Shown one piece after another: positions 42,969 through 53,605 of a stretch of DNA of 64,000 nucleotides. The notes under the pieces are model-generated. The model ran no database searches, was not told the DNA's origin, and saw only the letters and a program-made list of their open reading frames with translations. Position numbers and translations under genes: made by a program. Numbering within the stretch: the stretch's first letter is position 1; every line of letters starts with the position of its first letter. The stretch is from Pseudoips prasinana (lineage: Eukaryota; Arthropoda; Insecta; Lepidoptera; Nolidae): NCBI GenBank assembly GCA_951640165.1, contig OX621252.1, forward strand, positions 5,674,501-5,738,500. Reading direction: 5' to 3'.

Positions 42969-44815
42969 ATGACATCCACAGCTGGACAAAGGTCTAACCA
43001 AAAGATTTTCACCATGGACTTGTGTCTATAATTTTGAGGGATATGCCATAATCGCCACCCTTGGCAAACTAGTTGGCGATTGCAGTATGATGGTCATGGC
43101 ACACAGAGATGCTGCTGCGTTCTCTGGAATATATACCTCGGGTCGACTTCTACACCCCCCGGTGATATTCTATGCTGTCAGCATTGATATATAAAAATGA
43201 CATCCACTGCTGGACAAAGGTCTCACCAAAAGATTTTCATCATGGACTTGTGTCTATAATTTTGAGGGATACCTATGCCATAATCGCCACGCTTGGCAAA
43301 CTAATTGGCGATTGGAGTATGATGGTCATGGCACACAGAGATGCTGCTGCGTTCTCTGGGAGATATACCCACGGGTCGACTTCTACACCCCGCGGTTATA
43401 TTCTATGGTGTCAGCATTGATATATAAAAATGACATCCACTGATGGACAAAGGTCTCACCAAAAGATTTTCATCATGGACTTGTGTCTATAATTTTGAGG
43501 GATACCTATGCCATAATCGCCACGCTTGGCAAACTAGTTGGCGATTGGAGTATGATGGTCATGGCACACAGAAATGCTGCTGCGTTCTCTGGGAGATATA
43601 CCCACGGGTCGACTTCTACACCCCCCGGTGATATTCTATGCTGTCAGCATTGATATATAAAAATGACATCCACTGCTGGACAAAGGTCTCACCAAAAGAT
43701 TTTCATCATGGACTTGTGTCTATAATTTTGAGGGATACCTATGCCATAATCGCCACGCTTGGCAAACTAGTTGGCGATTGGAGTATGATGGTCATGGCAC
43801 ACAGAGATGCTGCTGCGTTCTCTGGGAGATATACCCACGGGTCGACTTCTACACCCCCCGGTTATATTCTATGGTGTCAGCATTGATATATAAAAATGAC
43901 ATCCACTGCTGGACAAAGGTCTCACCAAAAGATTTTCATCATGGACTTGTGTCTATAATTTTGAGGGATACCTATGCCATAATCGCCACGCTTGGCAAAC
44001 TAGTTGGCGATTGGAGTATGACGGTCATGGCACACAGAGATGCTGCTGCGTTCTCTGGGAGATATACCCACGGGTCGACTTCTACACCCCCCGGTGATAT
44101 TCTATGCTGTCAGCATTGATATATAAAAATGACATCCACTGCTGGACAAAGGTCTCACCAAAAGATTTTCATCATGGAATTGTGTCTATAATTTTGAGGG
44201 ATATGCCATAATCGCCACGCTTGGCAAACTAGTTGGCGATTGCATTATGATGGTCATGGCACACAGGGATGCTGCTGCGTTCTCTGGGAGATATACCCAC
44301 GGGTCGACTTCTACACCCCCCGGTGATATTCTATGCTGTCAGCATTGATATATAAAAATGACATCCACTGCTGGACAAAGGTCTCACCAAAAGATTTTCA
44401 TCATGGACTTGTGTCTATAATTTTGAGGGATACCTATGCCATAATCGCCACGCTTGGCAAACTAATTGGCGATTGGAGTATGATGGTCATGGCACACAGA
44501 GATGCTGCTGCGTTCTCTGGGAGATATACCCACGGGTCGACTTCTACACCCCGCGGTTATATTCTATGGTGTCAGCATTGATATATAAAAATGACATCCA
44601 CTGATGGACAAAGGTCTCACCAAAAGATTTTCATCATGGACTTGTGTCTATAATTTTTAGGGATATGCCATAATCGCCACGCTTGGCAAACTAGTTGGCG
44701 ATTGCAGTATGATGGTCATAACACACAAAGATGCTGCTGCGTTCTCTGGGAGATATACCCACGCGTCGACTTCTACACTCCCGGTGATATTCTATGCTGT
44801 CAGCATTGATATATA
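42969..44815 (+). repeat. 233-bp tandem array, 8 units with 5-unit higher-order period
   Basis: The word AATGACATCCAC starts units at 42969, 43196, 43429, 43662, 43895, 44128, 44357 and 44590. Spacings are 227, 233, 233, 233, 233, 229, 233 and about 225. Two unit types differ at the end: CGGTGATATTCTATGCTG or GGTTATATTCTATGGTG. Units 2 and 7 encode the same 82-codon open frame, but 233 is not a multiple of three, so frames do not run through the array. The unit start (CCACTGCTGGACAAAGG) matches the reverse strand of RTE 3' ends. Confidence 0.95.
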
Positions 44816-44994
44816 AAAAACCTTTTTTTGTATATCAATGGATACCAGCTACTAAGCAAAATATAAATAACACCCTTCGATCCTAAATCGGATAAGCGAT
44901 AGTTGCAAAACACGTGCCAAATACCAACCGGCCTGAGCCGAGATTCGAACGCCAAAGAGAATACTATCAGACGCGGGCTACTTAGTTTTTTATT
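44816..44994. other. Short noncoding gap
   Basis: AATACCAACCGGCCTGAGCC and GATTCGAACGCCAAAGAG suggest the reverse strand of a tRNA-like SINE head, too short to place. Confidence 0.3.
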
Positions 44995-45065
44995 CGCATC
45001 TCTGTGCTTCGGAGGGCACGTTACGCTGTCGGTCCCGGTTGTAGCCAATAGGCAATATAGTTAAG
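44995..45065 (+). mobile_element. 5S-like SINE middle fragment
   Basis: TCTGTGCTTCGGAGGGCACG and GTCGGTCCCGGTTGTAGCCA are family words; the head and tail are missing here. Confidence 0.55.
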
Positions 45066-45191
45066 AGAGGTAGGGCACAGCGTTCATTCGCTTGAAGAGC
45101 AGCCCGACTGGGGAAGTACCTCCACCTTACAGAAGACATTCCTTAATAATAACATTAATAATTTAATGTTGTGTTTCTGAGTGTGAGTAAG

Positions 45192-45372
45192 GTCGCCAGA
45201 GCTCATCGGGGTGGGGGGAAGGGTCAGCAACACTTGTTTGCTGACTCTTAAAGGCCGGCAACGCACCCGCGACTCCTCTGGTGTTCCATGGGCGAGTTCC
45301 GTGGGCGGTGGTGATCACTTACCATCAGGTGACCCACTTGCTCGTTTGTCGACCTCTGACACAAAAAAAAAA
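45192..45372 (+). repeat. CATCAGGTGACC dispersed repeat, good copy 2
   Basis: Near-identical to 38744-38914, with small differences around TCCATGGGCGAGTTCCGTGG, and ending in an A tract (45363-45377). Confidence 0.7.
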
Positions 45373-45382
45373 AAAAATTCGT

Positions 45383-45440
45383 TAAGCCATATCAGAGGCC
45401 TACCGGGCGGTACACCAGGTAACCACTGCGCATACGATTA
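45383..45440 (+). mobile_element. 5S-like SINE tail fragment
   Basis: TAAGCCATATCAGAGGCCTA and CCATACGATTAGTAG-like ending match the family tail. It continues the fragment at 44995 if the 45066-45382 interval is a later insertion. Confidence 0.5.
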
Positions 45441-45773
45441 GTAGTGGTAGGATCATTTTCAGAAATCAGAAATCAGAAATCATTTATTTTGCAAAGAATG
45501 TGGGTACAAAATAAGGTGTTCACATTTTAACAAATAGCTCTTCCGCATTCTACCTTACGGCATGCAAAGGTAATAAGTAGGTATATAATTTTATAGATCC
45601 ACTCAGTTGAACAAAAAAACTAAAGTATATAAACAAAGTACAGTGGATGGATGGAACAAATATCATTCATGCATGAATACAATAAATAAAACAATAATCT
45701 TATTCTAAAAATAGTAATAAACAAAATAAATAATTAAATTTGCACCAAAATTAATAGATTACCTAATACAACA

Positions 45774-48653
45774 TTATAAACTCTTATCAGTCAAAAAATC
45801 ATGTACTGAATAATAGCATTTATTTATTAATAATGATGTTAGCCTCTCCTTAAATATACTTGATGACTGATCTTTAATAGTATGGGGAATTTTATTATAT
45901 ATGACGGGCCCCATTGACAAAATACTTTTTCTCAATAATGCTGTTTTGTGCCTACCTGTGTACATTAGATTTTTATATTGTGATCTAACAGATCCTGGCC
46001 GTGTTCGTATATCTTCCCTTAGGATAAATAGGTGTCTATTAGTTCTAACAAATATTGCAACTTCAAGTATATACAAAGATGGAAAGGTGAGTAATTTTAG
46101 AGACTTGAACACAGGTTCACAGCTGTCGGTATTATTAAGACCAGTCATTGATCTTATGCAACGTTTTTGAGCTTTAAAAATCCTCTCCCTCTCAGTACAG
46201 TTACCCCAGAAAATAACTCCAAATCTCAAAACTGACACAACTATACCATGGTATGCTGCCAGCACAGTGCGAGTGTTTATTTTTTTTGATAAGTTATATA
46301 GTACGTATGCTGACTTACTTAACTTCTTACATACTTCCTCAGAATGCGGTTTCCAAGTTAGTTTATTATCAATTAAAATACCGAGGAATTTTGTAACATT
46401 TGTTGAGTTTACTTTTTGTCTATTGAATTCCACATCATAATGTTCAGCACGTAGGCGCTGATGAAAATGCATAATTTGTGTTTTTTGGAGATTAATGATT
46501 AAATTATTTTGATTTAGCCAATTAATTATTCTTTTCAATGTATTATTAATGTCTGTTTCGTAGTAATTTTTATTGCCGCATTTTACTATAGCCGTACTAT
46601 CGTCTGCAAATAACACCATAGGTTGTTGAATGTGACGAGGCAAGTCATTAATGTATAAAATAAATAACAAAGGTCCAAGTACACTTCCTTGGGGAACACC
46701 AAATTTGACTTCTCTATAGTGAGACAGATATTTATATTCTTTTTTTGTTTTTACACAAATCCTCGATATTTCTGTACATTGCTTTCGATTAGTAAGGTAT
46801 GACTTTATCAGACTCAAGACATTTCCTCTGATGCCGTACGTGTAAAGTTTGTTAACGAGAGCGTCATGGTTTACGTAATCGAATGCTTTCGTCATATCAG
46901 TATAGATAGCGCACACGGGAGTTTTAAGGTCAACACTTGGCATTACATTATTCAGCAGATCGTATATTGCCATATTAATATTTTTATGTTTTCTGAACCC
47001 CTTTTGTTCATCACATAAGATTTTATATTTAGTTAGGAATTTATCAACTGTCTCGTATATAATTTTTTCAAAAACTTTGGAAAACACAGGAATTAATGCC
47101 ACTGGCCTATAATTAGCCATGTCTTCTTTGTTATTCTTTTTATACAGTGGTTTTATAATTACTTTTTTGAGATTACTGGGGAAGATACCTGAGCTAATAC
47201 TTATATTCATAATGTAACTTAGTGGTACCGCTATTATATCGGCCACAAATTTAACTACAGAAGTGGTAATGCCATCATAACCGTGGCTTTTTTTGTTTTT
47301 TAATAATTTTATAGCACTAGATATATCTTGTGGCACCACTGGTGGCATGAATATTGAGTTCGGGTTATTGGCTATACTAGTTATGTTTTCCACTTTTGTT
47401 TTTCCGCTTGCTACATCTTGTACTTGATCTACAAAGAAATTATTAAAAGATTCAGCTATATTTTGCGGGTCTTTAATTATGGAATTCTGACTGTTGATTT
47501 GTAATATAGGATCTTTAGTAAATTTAGTTTTATTAATAATTTGCCATGCTGCTTTAGTCTTATTCTCGGAACTGTTTATAATATAGTTATTTTGGGCCTT
47601 TTGGGTTAGCCGAATAATTTTTTTGAGTCTTTGTGAATATGTTTTGAAAATAGATTTATTTGTTTGCGAAGGTGATCGCCTATACTTCCACAGTAGATTT
47701 CTTTGTTTCCGACAGCAAATTCTAATACCCCGAGAAATCCACTTAGTCTTTTTGTCAGGTTTAACAATTACCCACTGTAACGGAAAGCAGAGATTGTATA
47801 ATAAACAAAAAATGTCGATGAAATTGTCATAGGCTTTATTAGCGTTTTCTGTACCAAATACGTCTGCGAAAGTAAGACACTGTAAATGATTTTTAAATTT
47901 TAACAAATTTTCCTTTGTAAACTTACGTTTCTGTACTCTCCAAGAATTAATAATGCATGTTTTTTTAACTGGGATTTTTAGTATTTGAGCTGTGTGGTCC
48001 GATAAAGCAAGGTCTATTATCTCACTATTGCATTTCTGCTTAGAGTTATGCGCCATATTATCTAGGCAAGTTTTGCTCATTAGTCTTGTTGGTTGATTTA
48101 TCTCCAATTTAAGATTGTAACTGAGAAGTAGAGATTCAAAGTCCAAAGTAAATCTATTTCTTTTCATTATGTCTATGTTAAAGTCCCCACACAGAACCAC
48201 CTTTTTATTTGAATTAGTGCAAACAGTTTTTAATAGAGAGTCTAGGTTGTCATAAAAAAGACTTATGTTCGACCAATTAGGCGGACGATATATGCATATT
48301 ATTACAGTATTTTGCTTAACTAGTTCTAAAGCACAACATTCTATCACTCCCGCCACTGAGAAACCCGCTATGTTCTTTAATTCTTTGTATTCATAGGTAT
48401 TCTTAATTAGAATGCAGGAACCTCCACGTTTTTGTGTTTTTCTTGCATAACACGCGCCTATCTTAAAGTTAGGTACGTCGATCAAGTTTTCATGACCAGC
48501 TATTATGAAATGTTCCGTTATACAGATCACATCTAAATCTATTTTCTTTTGTAACAATTCATGAACATGTACTGACAATAGGTCCGATTTATTGAGAAGA
48601 CCAGCTATGTTTTGGTGCAAAATGTGTAAGTGATTATAAAAGAAAAAACTCAT
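45774..48653 (-). CDS. LINE ORF2: endonuclease and reverse transcriptase, 959 aa
   Basis: The N-terminus is an apurinic-type endonuclease: HILHQNIAGL near residue 10, the catalytic-type E in VICITEHF near 47, VVLCGDFNID near 155, and the SDH motif LALSDHTAQ near 218. The reverse transcriptase follows: YRPVALIPVFSKVFEK near 513, YTDMTKAFDYVNHDAL, GVPQGSVLGPLLF, and the active-site box VLFADDST near 682, then the C-terminal QKRCIRSMTG. The frame is open throughout with no stop. It starts at the ATG 48653-48651, inside the last 20 nt of ORF1, so translation probably depends on termination-reinitiation or leaky scanning. Function: target-primed reverse transcription. CR1/Daphne-like assignment is from motif layout. 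Confidence 0.88.
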   Translation of the reverse strand: MSFFFYNHLHILHQNIAGLLNKSDLLSVHVHELLQKKIDLDVICITEHFIIAGHENLIDVPNFKIGACYARKTQKRGGSCILIKNTYEYKELKNIAGFSVAGVIECCALELVKQNTVIICIYRPPNWSNISLFYDNLDSLLKTVCTNSNKKVVLCGDFNIDIMKRNRFTLDFESLLLSYNLKLEINQPTRLMSKTCLDNMAHNSKQKCNSEIIDLALSDHTAQILKIPVKKTCIINSWRVQKRKFTKENLLKFKNHLQCLTFADVFGTENANKAYDNFIDIFCLLYNLCFPLQWVIVKPDKKTKWISRGIRICCRKQRNLLWKYRRSPSQTNKSIFKTYSQRLKKIIRLTQKAQNNYIINSSENKTKAAWQIINKTKFTKDPILQINSQNSIIKDPQNIAESFNNFFVDQVQDVASGKTKVENITSIANNPNSIFMPPVVPQDISSAIKLLKNKKSHGYDGITTSVVKFVADIIAVPLSYIMNISISSGIFPSNLKKVIIKPLYKKNNKEDMANYRPVALIPVFSKVFEKIIYETVDKFLTKYKILCDEQKGFRKHKNINMAIYDLLNNVMPSVDLKTPVCAIYTDMTKAFDYVNHDALVNKLYTYGIRGNVLSLIKSYLTNRKQCTEISRICVKTKKEYKYLSHYREVKFGVPQGSVLGPLLFILYINDLPRHIQQPMVLFADDSTAIVKCGNKNYYETDINNTLKRIINWLNQNNLIINLQKTQIMHFHQRLRAEHYDVEFNRQKVNSTNVTKFLGILIDNKLTWKPHSEEVCKKLSKSAYVLYNLSKKINTRTVLAAYHGIVVSVLRFGVIFWGNCTERERIFKAQKRCIRSMTGLNNTDSCEPVFKSLKLLTFPSLYILEVAIFVRTNRHLFILREDIRTRPGSVRSQYKNLMYTGRHKTALLRKSILSMGPVIYNKIPHTIKDQSSSIFKERLTSLLINKCYYSVHDFLTDKSL

Positions 48654-49998
48654 TAGGTTGAGTCAAATTGCCATTAAGTGGTGCCTCTATTGATTCCACG
48701 TCAATTGATAGACCATTTTCATCATCGCTATATACAAATTCATTTAACATTAGACTAAGATTTGAAAGTATAATTGACATACCGTAATTGTTAACATATC
48801 CACTTTTTTGCCAGAACATTTTGAAATCATAAGATAGATAATAGTTTGAATCGAATAAATACGCAAAATTATGAGTGCAATTATCTAGGTATAATAGGCT
48901 ATTAAATGTCTCTATTCTTCCGTTATACATTGTTGAGAAGTTGTTCAATTTGAATGTAGGTGCACATATAATAACATTTGTGTGCTGTATCTTCACAAGA
49001 GTTTCTCGTATATAAATTGTTAAGTCGATATAGTTGTTCGTTCGTCGAAAATCCTCTTCGCCAATTAATATTAGGCAGAAGTCCTTCATTGTGTAGTATT
49101 TTAATTTTTGATCAATGTTATTAATAATTTTCTTTATCCCACAGTTAGGGGATAAGTAGTGGCAAATTTCGTAGTTTGGGAATGAATCTTCTGCAATCGC
49201 TAGTATCTTGTTGTTTTTATTACTACTTAAGATACACACCTTGTGTCTTCCAGTGATGTTTCTTTGTTGATTATAACTCTGTTGAGGAAACTGCTCTAAG
49301 TTATAATTAGAATCCTTAGAAGCCTCAGCTACATTGGGCGCTAGTTGATTTTTGAGTAAGGGTTGGCATGTATTTATGGTGTTGTTTGTTTGTGTACCTG
49401 TATTTTTAAACTCGGTTTCGGAGGTAAATATGATTTCTATCTCTTTGCTTGAGCTGATATTTCGTGCTATTTTTGGTGGTGGCTTCCTGAGTACTGTTGC
49501 CTCTGAGCTGCCGATTGATAAAGCTGAGTTGAAAGAGTCATCCACAGAATCAGCTGGTGTTTGAATGAGAGCATCCTGTAGGTGAGTCGTCGTAGGAGAG
49601 AGATGCAATCGAGCCGGTGTAGAGGAACTGTCCGTTTGAAGTTTATTTCGTTTTCTCGCAGATCTCGGAGAAAAGCACTTTGTGTCTAATATATTTACTT
49701 TTTTAAAAGTTTCTATAATTTTCTGACATTGTCCAATGTCCATTTTTAGTCTAAAATTTTCGCTATTCAAATTTTCAATTTCTATATGTGCACTTTTGAG
49801 CTCCATATTTAGTTTTTTTATTGTGTCTTTAAGACTCAGAACAGCGTCGCTGTCATTAAGTGACGTATTTGGCAGACTCATCATTGTTGTATCTGATAAT
49901 GAGGTGTTTGTGCTCATGTTAGCATTAAATATACTGTCCATTGAAATTGCTCTCGGAGGTTTGCGAAAAGTAATATTTTCTATTTCAGAATTTTCCAT
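48634..49998 (-). CDS. LINE ORF1 protein, 454 aa, coiled coil plus esterase-like domain
   Basis: It starts MENSEIENITFRKPPRAIS. A coiled coil is apparent at about residues 50-105 (LKDTIKKLNMELKSAHIEIE). A serine/threonine-rich linker leads to a globular region at about 250-430 (KVCILSSNKNNKILAIAED, LILIGEEDFRRTN, TNVIICAPTF) with the beta-alpha layout of the SGNH-esterase-like domain found in CR1-group ORF1 proteins. I see no GDS catalytic motif, so enzymatic activity is doubtful. Zinc knuckles are absent. The role is RNA binding and particle assembly by analogy. The stop overlaps the ORF2 start by 20 nt. Confidence 0.75.
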   Translation of the reverse strand: MENSEIENITFRKPPRAISMDSIFNANMSTNTSLSDTTMMSLPNTSLNDSDAVLSLKDTIKKLNMELKSAHIEIENLNSENFRLKMDIGQCQKIIETFKKVNILDTKCFSPRSARKRNKLQTDSSSTPARLHLSPTTTHLQDALIQTPADSVDDSFNSALSIGSSEATVLRKPPPKIARNISSSKEIEIIFTSETEFKNTGTQTNNTINTCQPLLKNQLAPNVAEASKDSNYNLEQFPQQSYNQQRNITGRHKVCILSSNKNNKILAIAEDSFPNYEICHYLSPNCGIKKIINNIDQKLKYYTMKDFCLILIGEEDFRRTNNYIDLTIYIRETLVKIQHTNVIICAPTFKLNNFSTMYNGRIETFNSLLYLDNCTHNFAYLFDSNYYLSYDFKMFWQKSGYVNNYGMSIILSNLSLMLNEFVYSDDENGLSIDVESIEAPLNGNLTQPNEFFLL

Positions 49999-50003
49999 AA
50001 TGG

Positions 50004-50030
50004 AAAAAAAAAAAAAAAAAAAAAAAAAAA
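50004..50030. repeat. Homopolymer tract next to ORF1 start
   Basis: A run of about 27 A (T on the LINE strand) ends 5 bp before the ORF1 ATG. It could be slippage-prone or mark the junction of a retroposed insertion. Confidence 0.7.
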
Positions 50031-50144
50031 TAGAAATAGAAAAACAATTTAAACAAGCTAAAAATCAGAAGAAATACTCCAATTTCGAAGCTAAAGTTCC
50101 TGTAAGGCACAAACAGGACTTGAAAAGCTACAAAAAGTATTATT

Positions 50145-50207
50145 ACTTGTGGGGTTTGAACTCGGACTCGAGAGATTACGCCGAGTTGTACTAGTAACCA
50201 CTAGACC
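50145..50207 (-). mobile_element. tRNA-like SINE head upstream of the LINE
   Basis: The reverse complement reads TTGGTCTAGTGGTTACTAGT (A box) and CCGAGTTCAAACCCCAC (B box). Downstream sequence leads through a 110-bp body into the T-tract at 50004. This could be a SINE or a Pol III-type LINE 5' end; no real tRNA cloverleaf is supported. Confidence 0.5.
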
Positions 50208-50810
50208 AAGTGTACGATGCAATGGTTGACGAAATTGTTGATAGCTTCCTTACAGAGTCTGTAACGAGTCGCCGATGTAGTTGTGGGTTGGGTTGGTACC
50301 GTTATCACACAGTCCAAAGTTCACTTTTACGTTCACTTTTAAACAAAATATGAGTTCGTTATTTTTTATAAATGATGTTTTCATATAGTTCCACTGGGTG
50401 TATCACTACAACTTTTTCACAGATTGTTACTTGGATGTTGCACTTTCTAATTGTGAATACTTTATATCAAATGAAGTACTTTTGACAACTATATTAAATT
50501 AAAATTGCTGGAAGAACTGACAGTAGGTCTGCGCTTGGTTACGGCTCGAGCCGAACTCCCTATCTTTACATTTTTAATAAAAAATTGAGTCATATAATAA
50601 TTGCACAAAGCTTTAAGAAAGTATCCCTTTAAGAATGATTTTCTATCTCTATCTATCTATGCGTTTTTTAACATTTATTTCATGTTCTCTTTTCTTCTTC
50701 TTTCTGCTTTCTTTCGTCGGAATGTGTATTCTTCTGTGTGTGCTCAAGTAAGATTATGGTTTGTTAATATTATATATACTACAACATTTATTTTTGTGTT
50801 GTTTTTAAGT
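50208..50810. other. Noncoding gap
   Basis: No feature recognised apart from short CTATCTAT runs near 50640. Confidence 0.35.
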
Positions 50811-51424
50811 AGCCATTTGTTGCTAATTTAATCATGAACATCACCAGCGGAACACACTTAGACTCAGCTAAAGTCCACGCGTGAGTTAATGTTTTAAGTT
50901 TAAGTAAAGTTTTAAGTTGAACATTCAAGACAAGCGTTTTTTGTGTTATTTGTAAGTAGCCATTTGTTGCTAATTTAATCATGAACATCACCAGCGAAAC
51001 ACACTTAGACTCAGCTAATAGTCCGCGCGCCGTCAACGCGCGTGATTTAATGTTAAAAGTTTAAGTAAAGTTTTAAGTTGAACATTCAAGACAAGCGTTT
51101 TTGTGTTGTTTGTAAATAGCCATTTGTTGCTAATTTAGTCATGAACATCACCAGTGGAACACACTTAGACTCAGCTTATAGTCCGCGCGCCGTTAACGCG
51201 CGTGAGTTAATGTTAAAAGTTTAAGTAAAGTTTTAAGTTGAACATTCAAGACAAGCGTTTTTGTATTGTTTGTAAATAGCCATTTGTTGCTAATTTAGTC
51301 ATGAACATCACCAGCGGAACACACTTAGACTCAGCTTATAGTCCGCGCGCCGTTAACGCGCGTGAGTTAATGTTAAAAGTTTAAGTAAAGTTTTAAGTTG
51401 AACATTCAAGACAAGCGTTTTTGA
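50811..51424 (+). repeat. Tandem array T1, 4 units of about 147-160 bp
   Basis: Units start AGCCATTTGTTGCTAATTTA at 50811, 50958, 51118 and 51278. The last two are nearly identical. The first unit lacks the short GCGCGCCGTNAACGCGCG palindrome present in units 2-4. Confidence 0.92.
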
Positions 51425-51632
51425 CTGCACGTGTCGCACAGCTGTTACGATATTCACCTCGCCACTTAATGTCCCGGGTTCGAATCCCTCGGAAAACTAC
51501 TATTTTTGTGACCTATAAAATAGTTGTCTTGTTCTGGATGTAATTTCTGACCGTCAATTATTACACCTTGCGACACAGGGATTAATTTCCCCATAGCGGG
51601 CGTTGTCTTATTTAAAGAAAAGAAAAATAAAA
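51425..51632 (+). mobile_element. SINE-B between two tandem arrays, diverged
   Basis: GTGTCGCACAGCTGTTACGA and a B box GGTTCGAATCC at 51478. The body is TTCTGGATGTAATTTCTGAC and the end is ATAGCGGGCGTTGTCTTATT plus an A-rich tail. Confidence 0.7.
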
Positions 51633-52045
51633 ACGTCGCAAATTCAATGTCATGGACTCCTCGTCAGTGACAAGGTTTCAGTGACATTTGCAATTGTAAC
51701 ATGTAACACGCAAAATCGAGTCGCTTCGTCGCGGTTAGGTTACCTGTTTTTTAAGTAAAGTTTTAAGTTGAACATTATAGACAAGCGTCGCAAATGTGAT
51801 TTCACAGTTTCCTCGCCAGTGACAAGGTTTTAGTGACATTTGCAATTGTAACATGTCATACCCAAAATCAAGTCATATCGTCGCGCTTAGGTATCTACCT
51901 GCTTTTTAAGTAAAGTTTTAAGTTGAACTTTCAAGACAAGCGACATAAATGTGATGTCACAGATCCCTCGTCAGTGACAAAACTTCAGTGACATTTGCAA
52001 TTGTAACATGTCATACCCAAAATCGAGTCGCTTTCGCCGCGCTTA
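51633..52045 (+). repeat. Tandem array T2, 3 units of about 153 bp
   Basis: Units begin near 51633, 51786 and 51940 and share CAGTGACATTTGCAATTGTA then AACATGT. Their linker (TTAAGTAAAGTTTTAAGTTG, then GAACATT...GACAAGCG) is the same as in array T1. Confidence 0.9.
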
Positions 52046-52390
52046 CCTGTTCTTGTTTAATCATTAGATTTGTAATAGATCTATTTTAAACATTAAAATT
52101 TTAGTAACAAATAATAATACTTTCCATTAACACCTTGTCGTTGCGGGTCTGTATATTGTCGGTCAATTAAGACGTGTTATGTAATTTGTGCGTAGACAGC
52201 GTGCTTTTTGAAGAGCGGGTGGAAGAACGCTTCTGCTCGTAAATTGAGGAACATAAATGAATAATTCATCATTTGTTTGCCTACCCACGAGCGTAAATTT
52301 GCCGGAAAAATATCATAGACTTCGTACTTATTGTCCTTATTCTAAAGACTTGATTCAGTTATAACATATCTATTCTGCCATGTTTACAAG
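52046..52390. other. Noncoding gap
   Basis: No feature recognised. Confidence 0.35.
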
Positions 52391-53605
52391 TTGTTTTCGA
52401 GGGTCGTTACGAATCGTCTCGCGCGCAGGTTTGACGACTTCCAGCCTCCCGAACAAGCCGGTTTCCGAAAAGGCTTTAGCACCATAGACCACATACATAC
52501 GCTGCGGCAAGTTATACAGAAGACCGAAGAGTATAACAAGCCACTGTGCTTAGCGTTTGTGGACTATGAGAAAGCCTTTGATTCTATCGAAACATGGGCC
52601 GTGCTGAGGTCTCTCATAAGGTGCCAAATTGACTACCGGTATATCGAGGTGATAAAGTGTTTGTATGAAAACGCCACTATGTCAGTGCGACTCCAGGACC
52701 AGATCTCGAAACCTATCCACTTGCAGCGAGGCGTGAGACAGGGAGATGTTATATCTCCGAAACTGTTCACCGCTGCATTGGAAGACGTCTTCAAGCTTCT
52801 GGACTGGAAAGGCTTTGGCATCAATGTCAATGGCGAGTACATCACTCACCTTCGATTTGCCGATGATATCGTAGTCATGGCTGAGACCATGGAAGACCTC
52901 GGTACAATGCTCGATGACCTCAGCAGAGTCTCTCAACAAGTGGGTCTGAAAATGAACATGGATAAGATAAGAAAATCATGTCAAACGTGACTCTGCACTC
53001 GAAGTTGTAGAGAACTATATTTACCTAGGACAGACCATCCAACTAGGTAGGTCCAACTTCGAGAAGGAGGTCAATCGTAGAATCCAACTCGGATGGGCAG
53101 CGTTCGGGAAGCTACGTAACATCTTCTCGTCCAAAATACCGCAGTGTCTCAAGTCGAAAGTCTTCGACCAGTGTGTGTTGCCAGTGATGACATACGGAAC
53201 AGAGACGTGGTCGCTCACTATGGGCCTTATTAGAAGGCTCAAGGTCACCCAAAGAGCAATGGAGAGGGCTATGCTCGGAGTTTCCCTGCGGGATCGCATC
53301 AGAAATGTCGAAATCCGCAGGCGAACCAAAGTCACCGACATAGCCCGAAGAATTGCCAAGCTGAAGTGGCGGTGGGCGGGGCACATGGCTCGTAGAGCCG
53401 ACGGCCGTTGGGGCAGAAAGGTTCTCGAGTGGCGACCACGAACCGGAAGACGCAGCGTGGGCAGGCCCCCTACAAGATGGACCGATGATCTTGTGCGGGT
53501 CGCTGGAAACTGCTGGATGCGAATAGCACAAGACCGGCAATTGTGGAGATCTTTGGGGGAGGCCTTTGTCCAGCAGTGGACGTCTTTCGGCTGATATGAT
53601 GATAT
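52391..53605 (+). pseudogene. RTE LINE copy 1, 5'-truncated, 32-nt deletion
   Basis: The reverse transcriptase begins mid-domain at FSRVVTNRLARRFDDFQPPE, with QAGFRKGFSTIDHIHTLRQV, LCLAFVDYEKAFDS, GVRQGDVISPKLF and the active-site box FADDIVVM. At about 52978 a 32-nt deletion relative to copy 2 (59395-59450) breaks the frame. The C-terminal part resumes (IQLGRSNFEKEVNRRIQLGW, WAGHMARRADGRWGRKVLEW) to a stop after QQWTSFG, then a short ATGATGAT tail. No endonuclease is present. Dead copy, but little diverged from copy 2. Confidence 0.85.

Larger units (their letters stand above)
45456..49998 (-). mobile_element. Two-ORF LINE, apparently intact
   Basis: The minus-strand element has ORF1 (48634-49998), ORF2 (45774-48653) and a 3' UTR running to a short tandem tail of TTTCTGAT units at about 45456-45485. 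Such short-repeat tails, an ORF1 with a coiled coil plus esterase-like domain, and an EN-RT ORF2 without RNase H fit the CR1/L2/Daphne group. The 5' limit is unclear: a T-tract and a tRNA-like sequence lie just upstream of ORF1. Confidence 0.8.

Noticed and set aside
43172..44581. A family of repeated 82-113 codon open frames as a gene cluster
   Set aside because: They are by-products of the 233-bp tandem repeat. The period is not a multiple of three, there is no start context, and the similarity is explained by DNA-level amplification.
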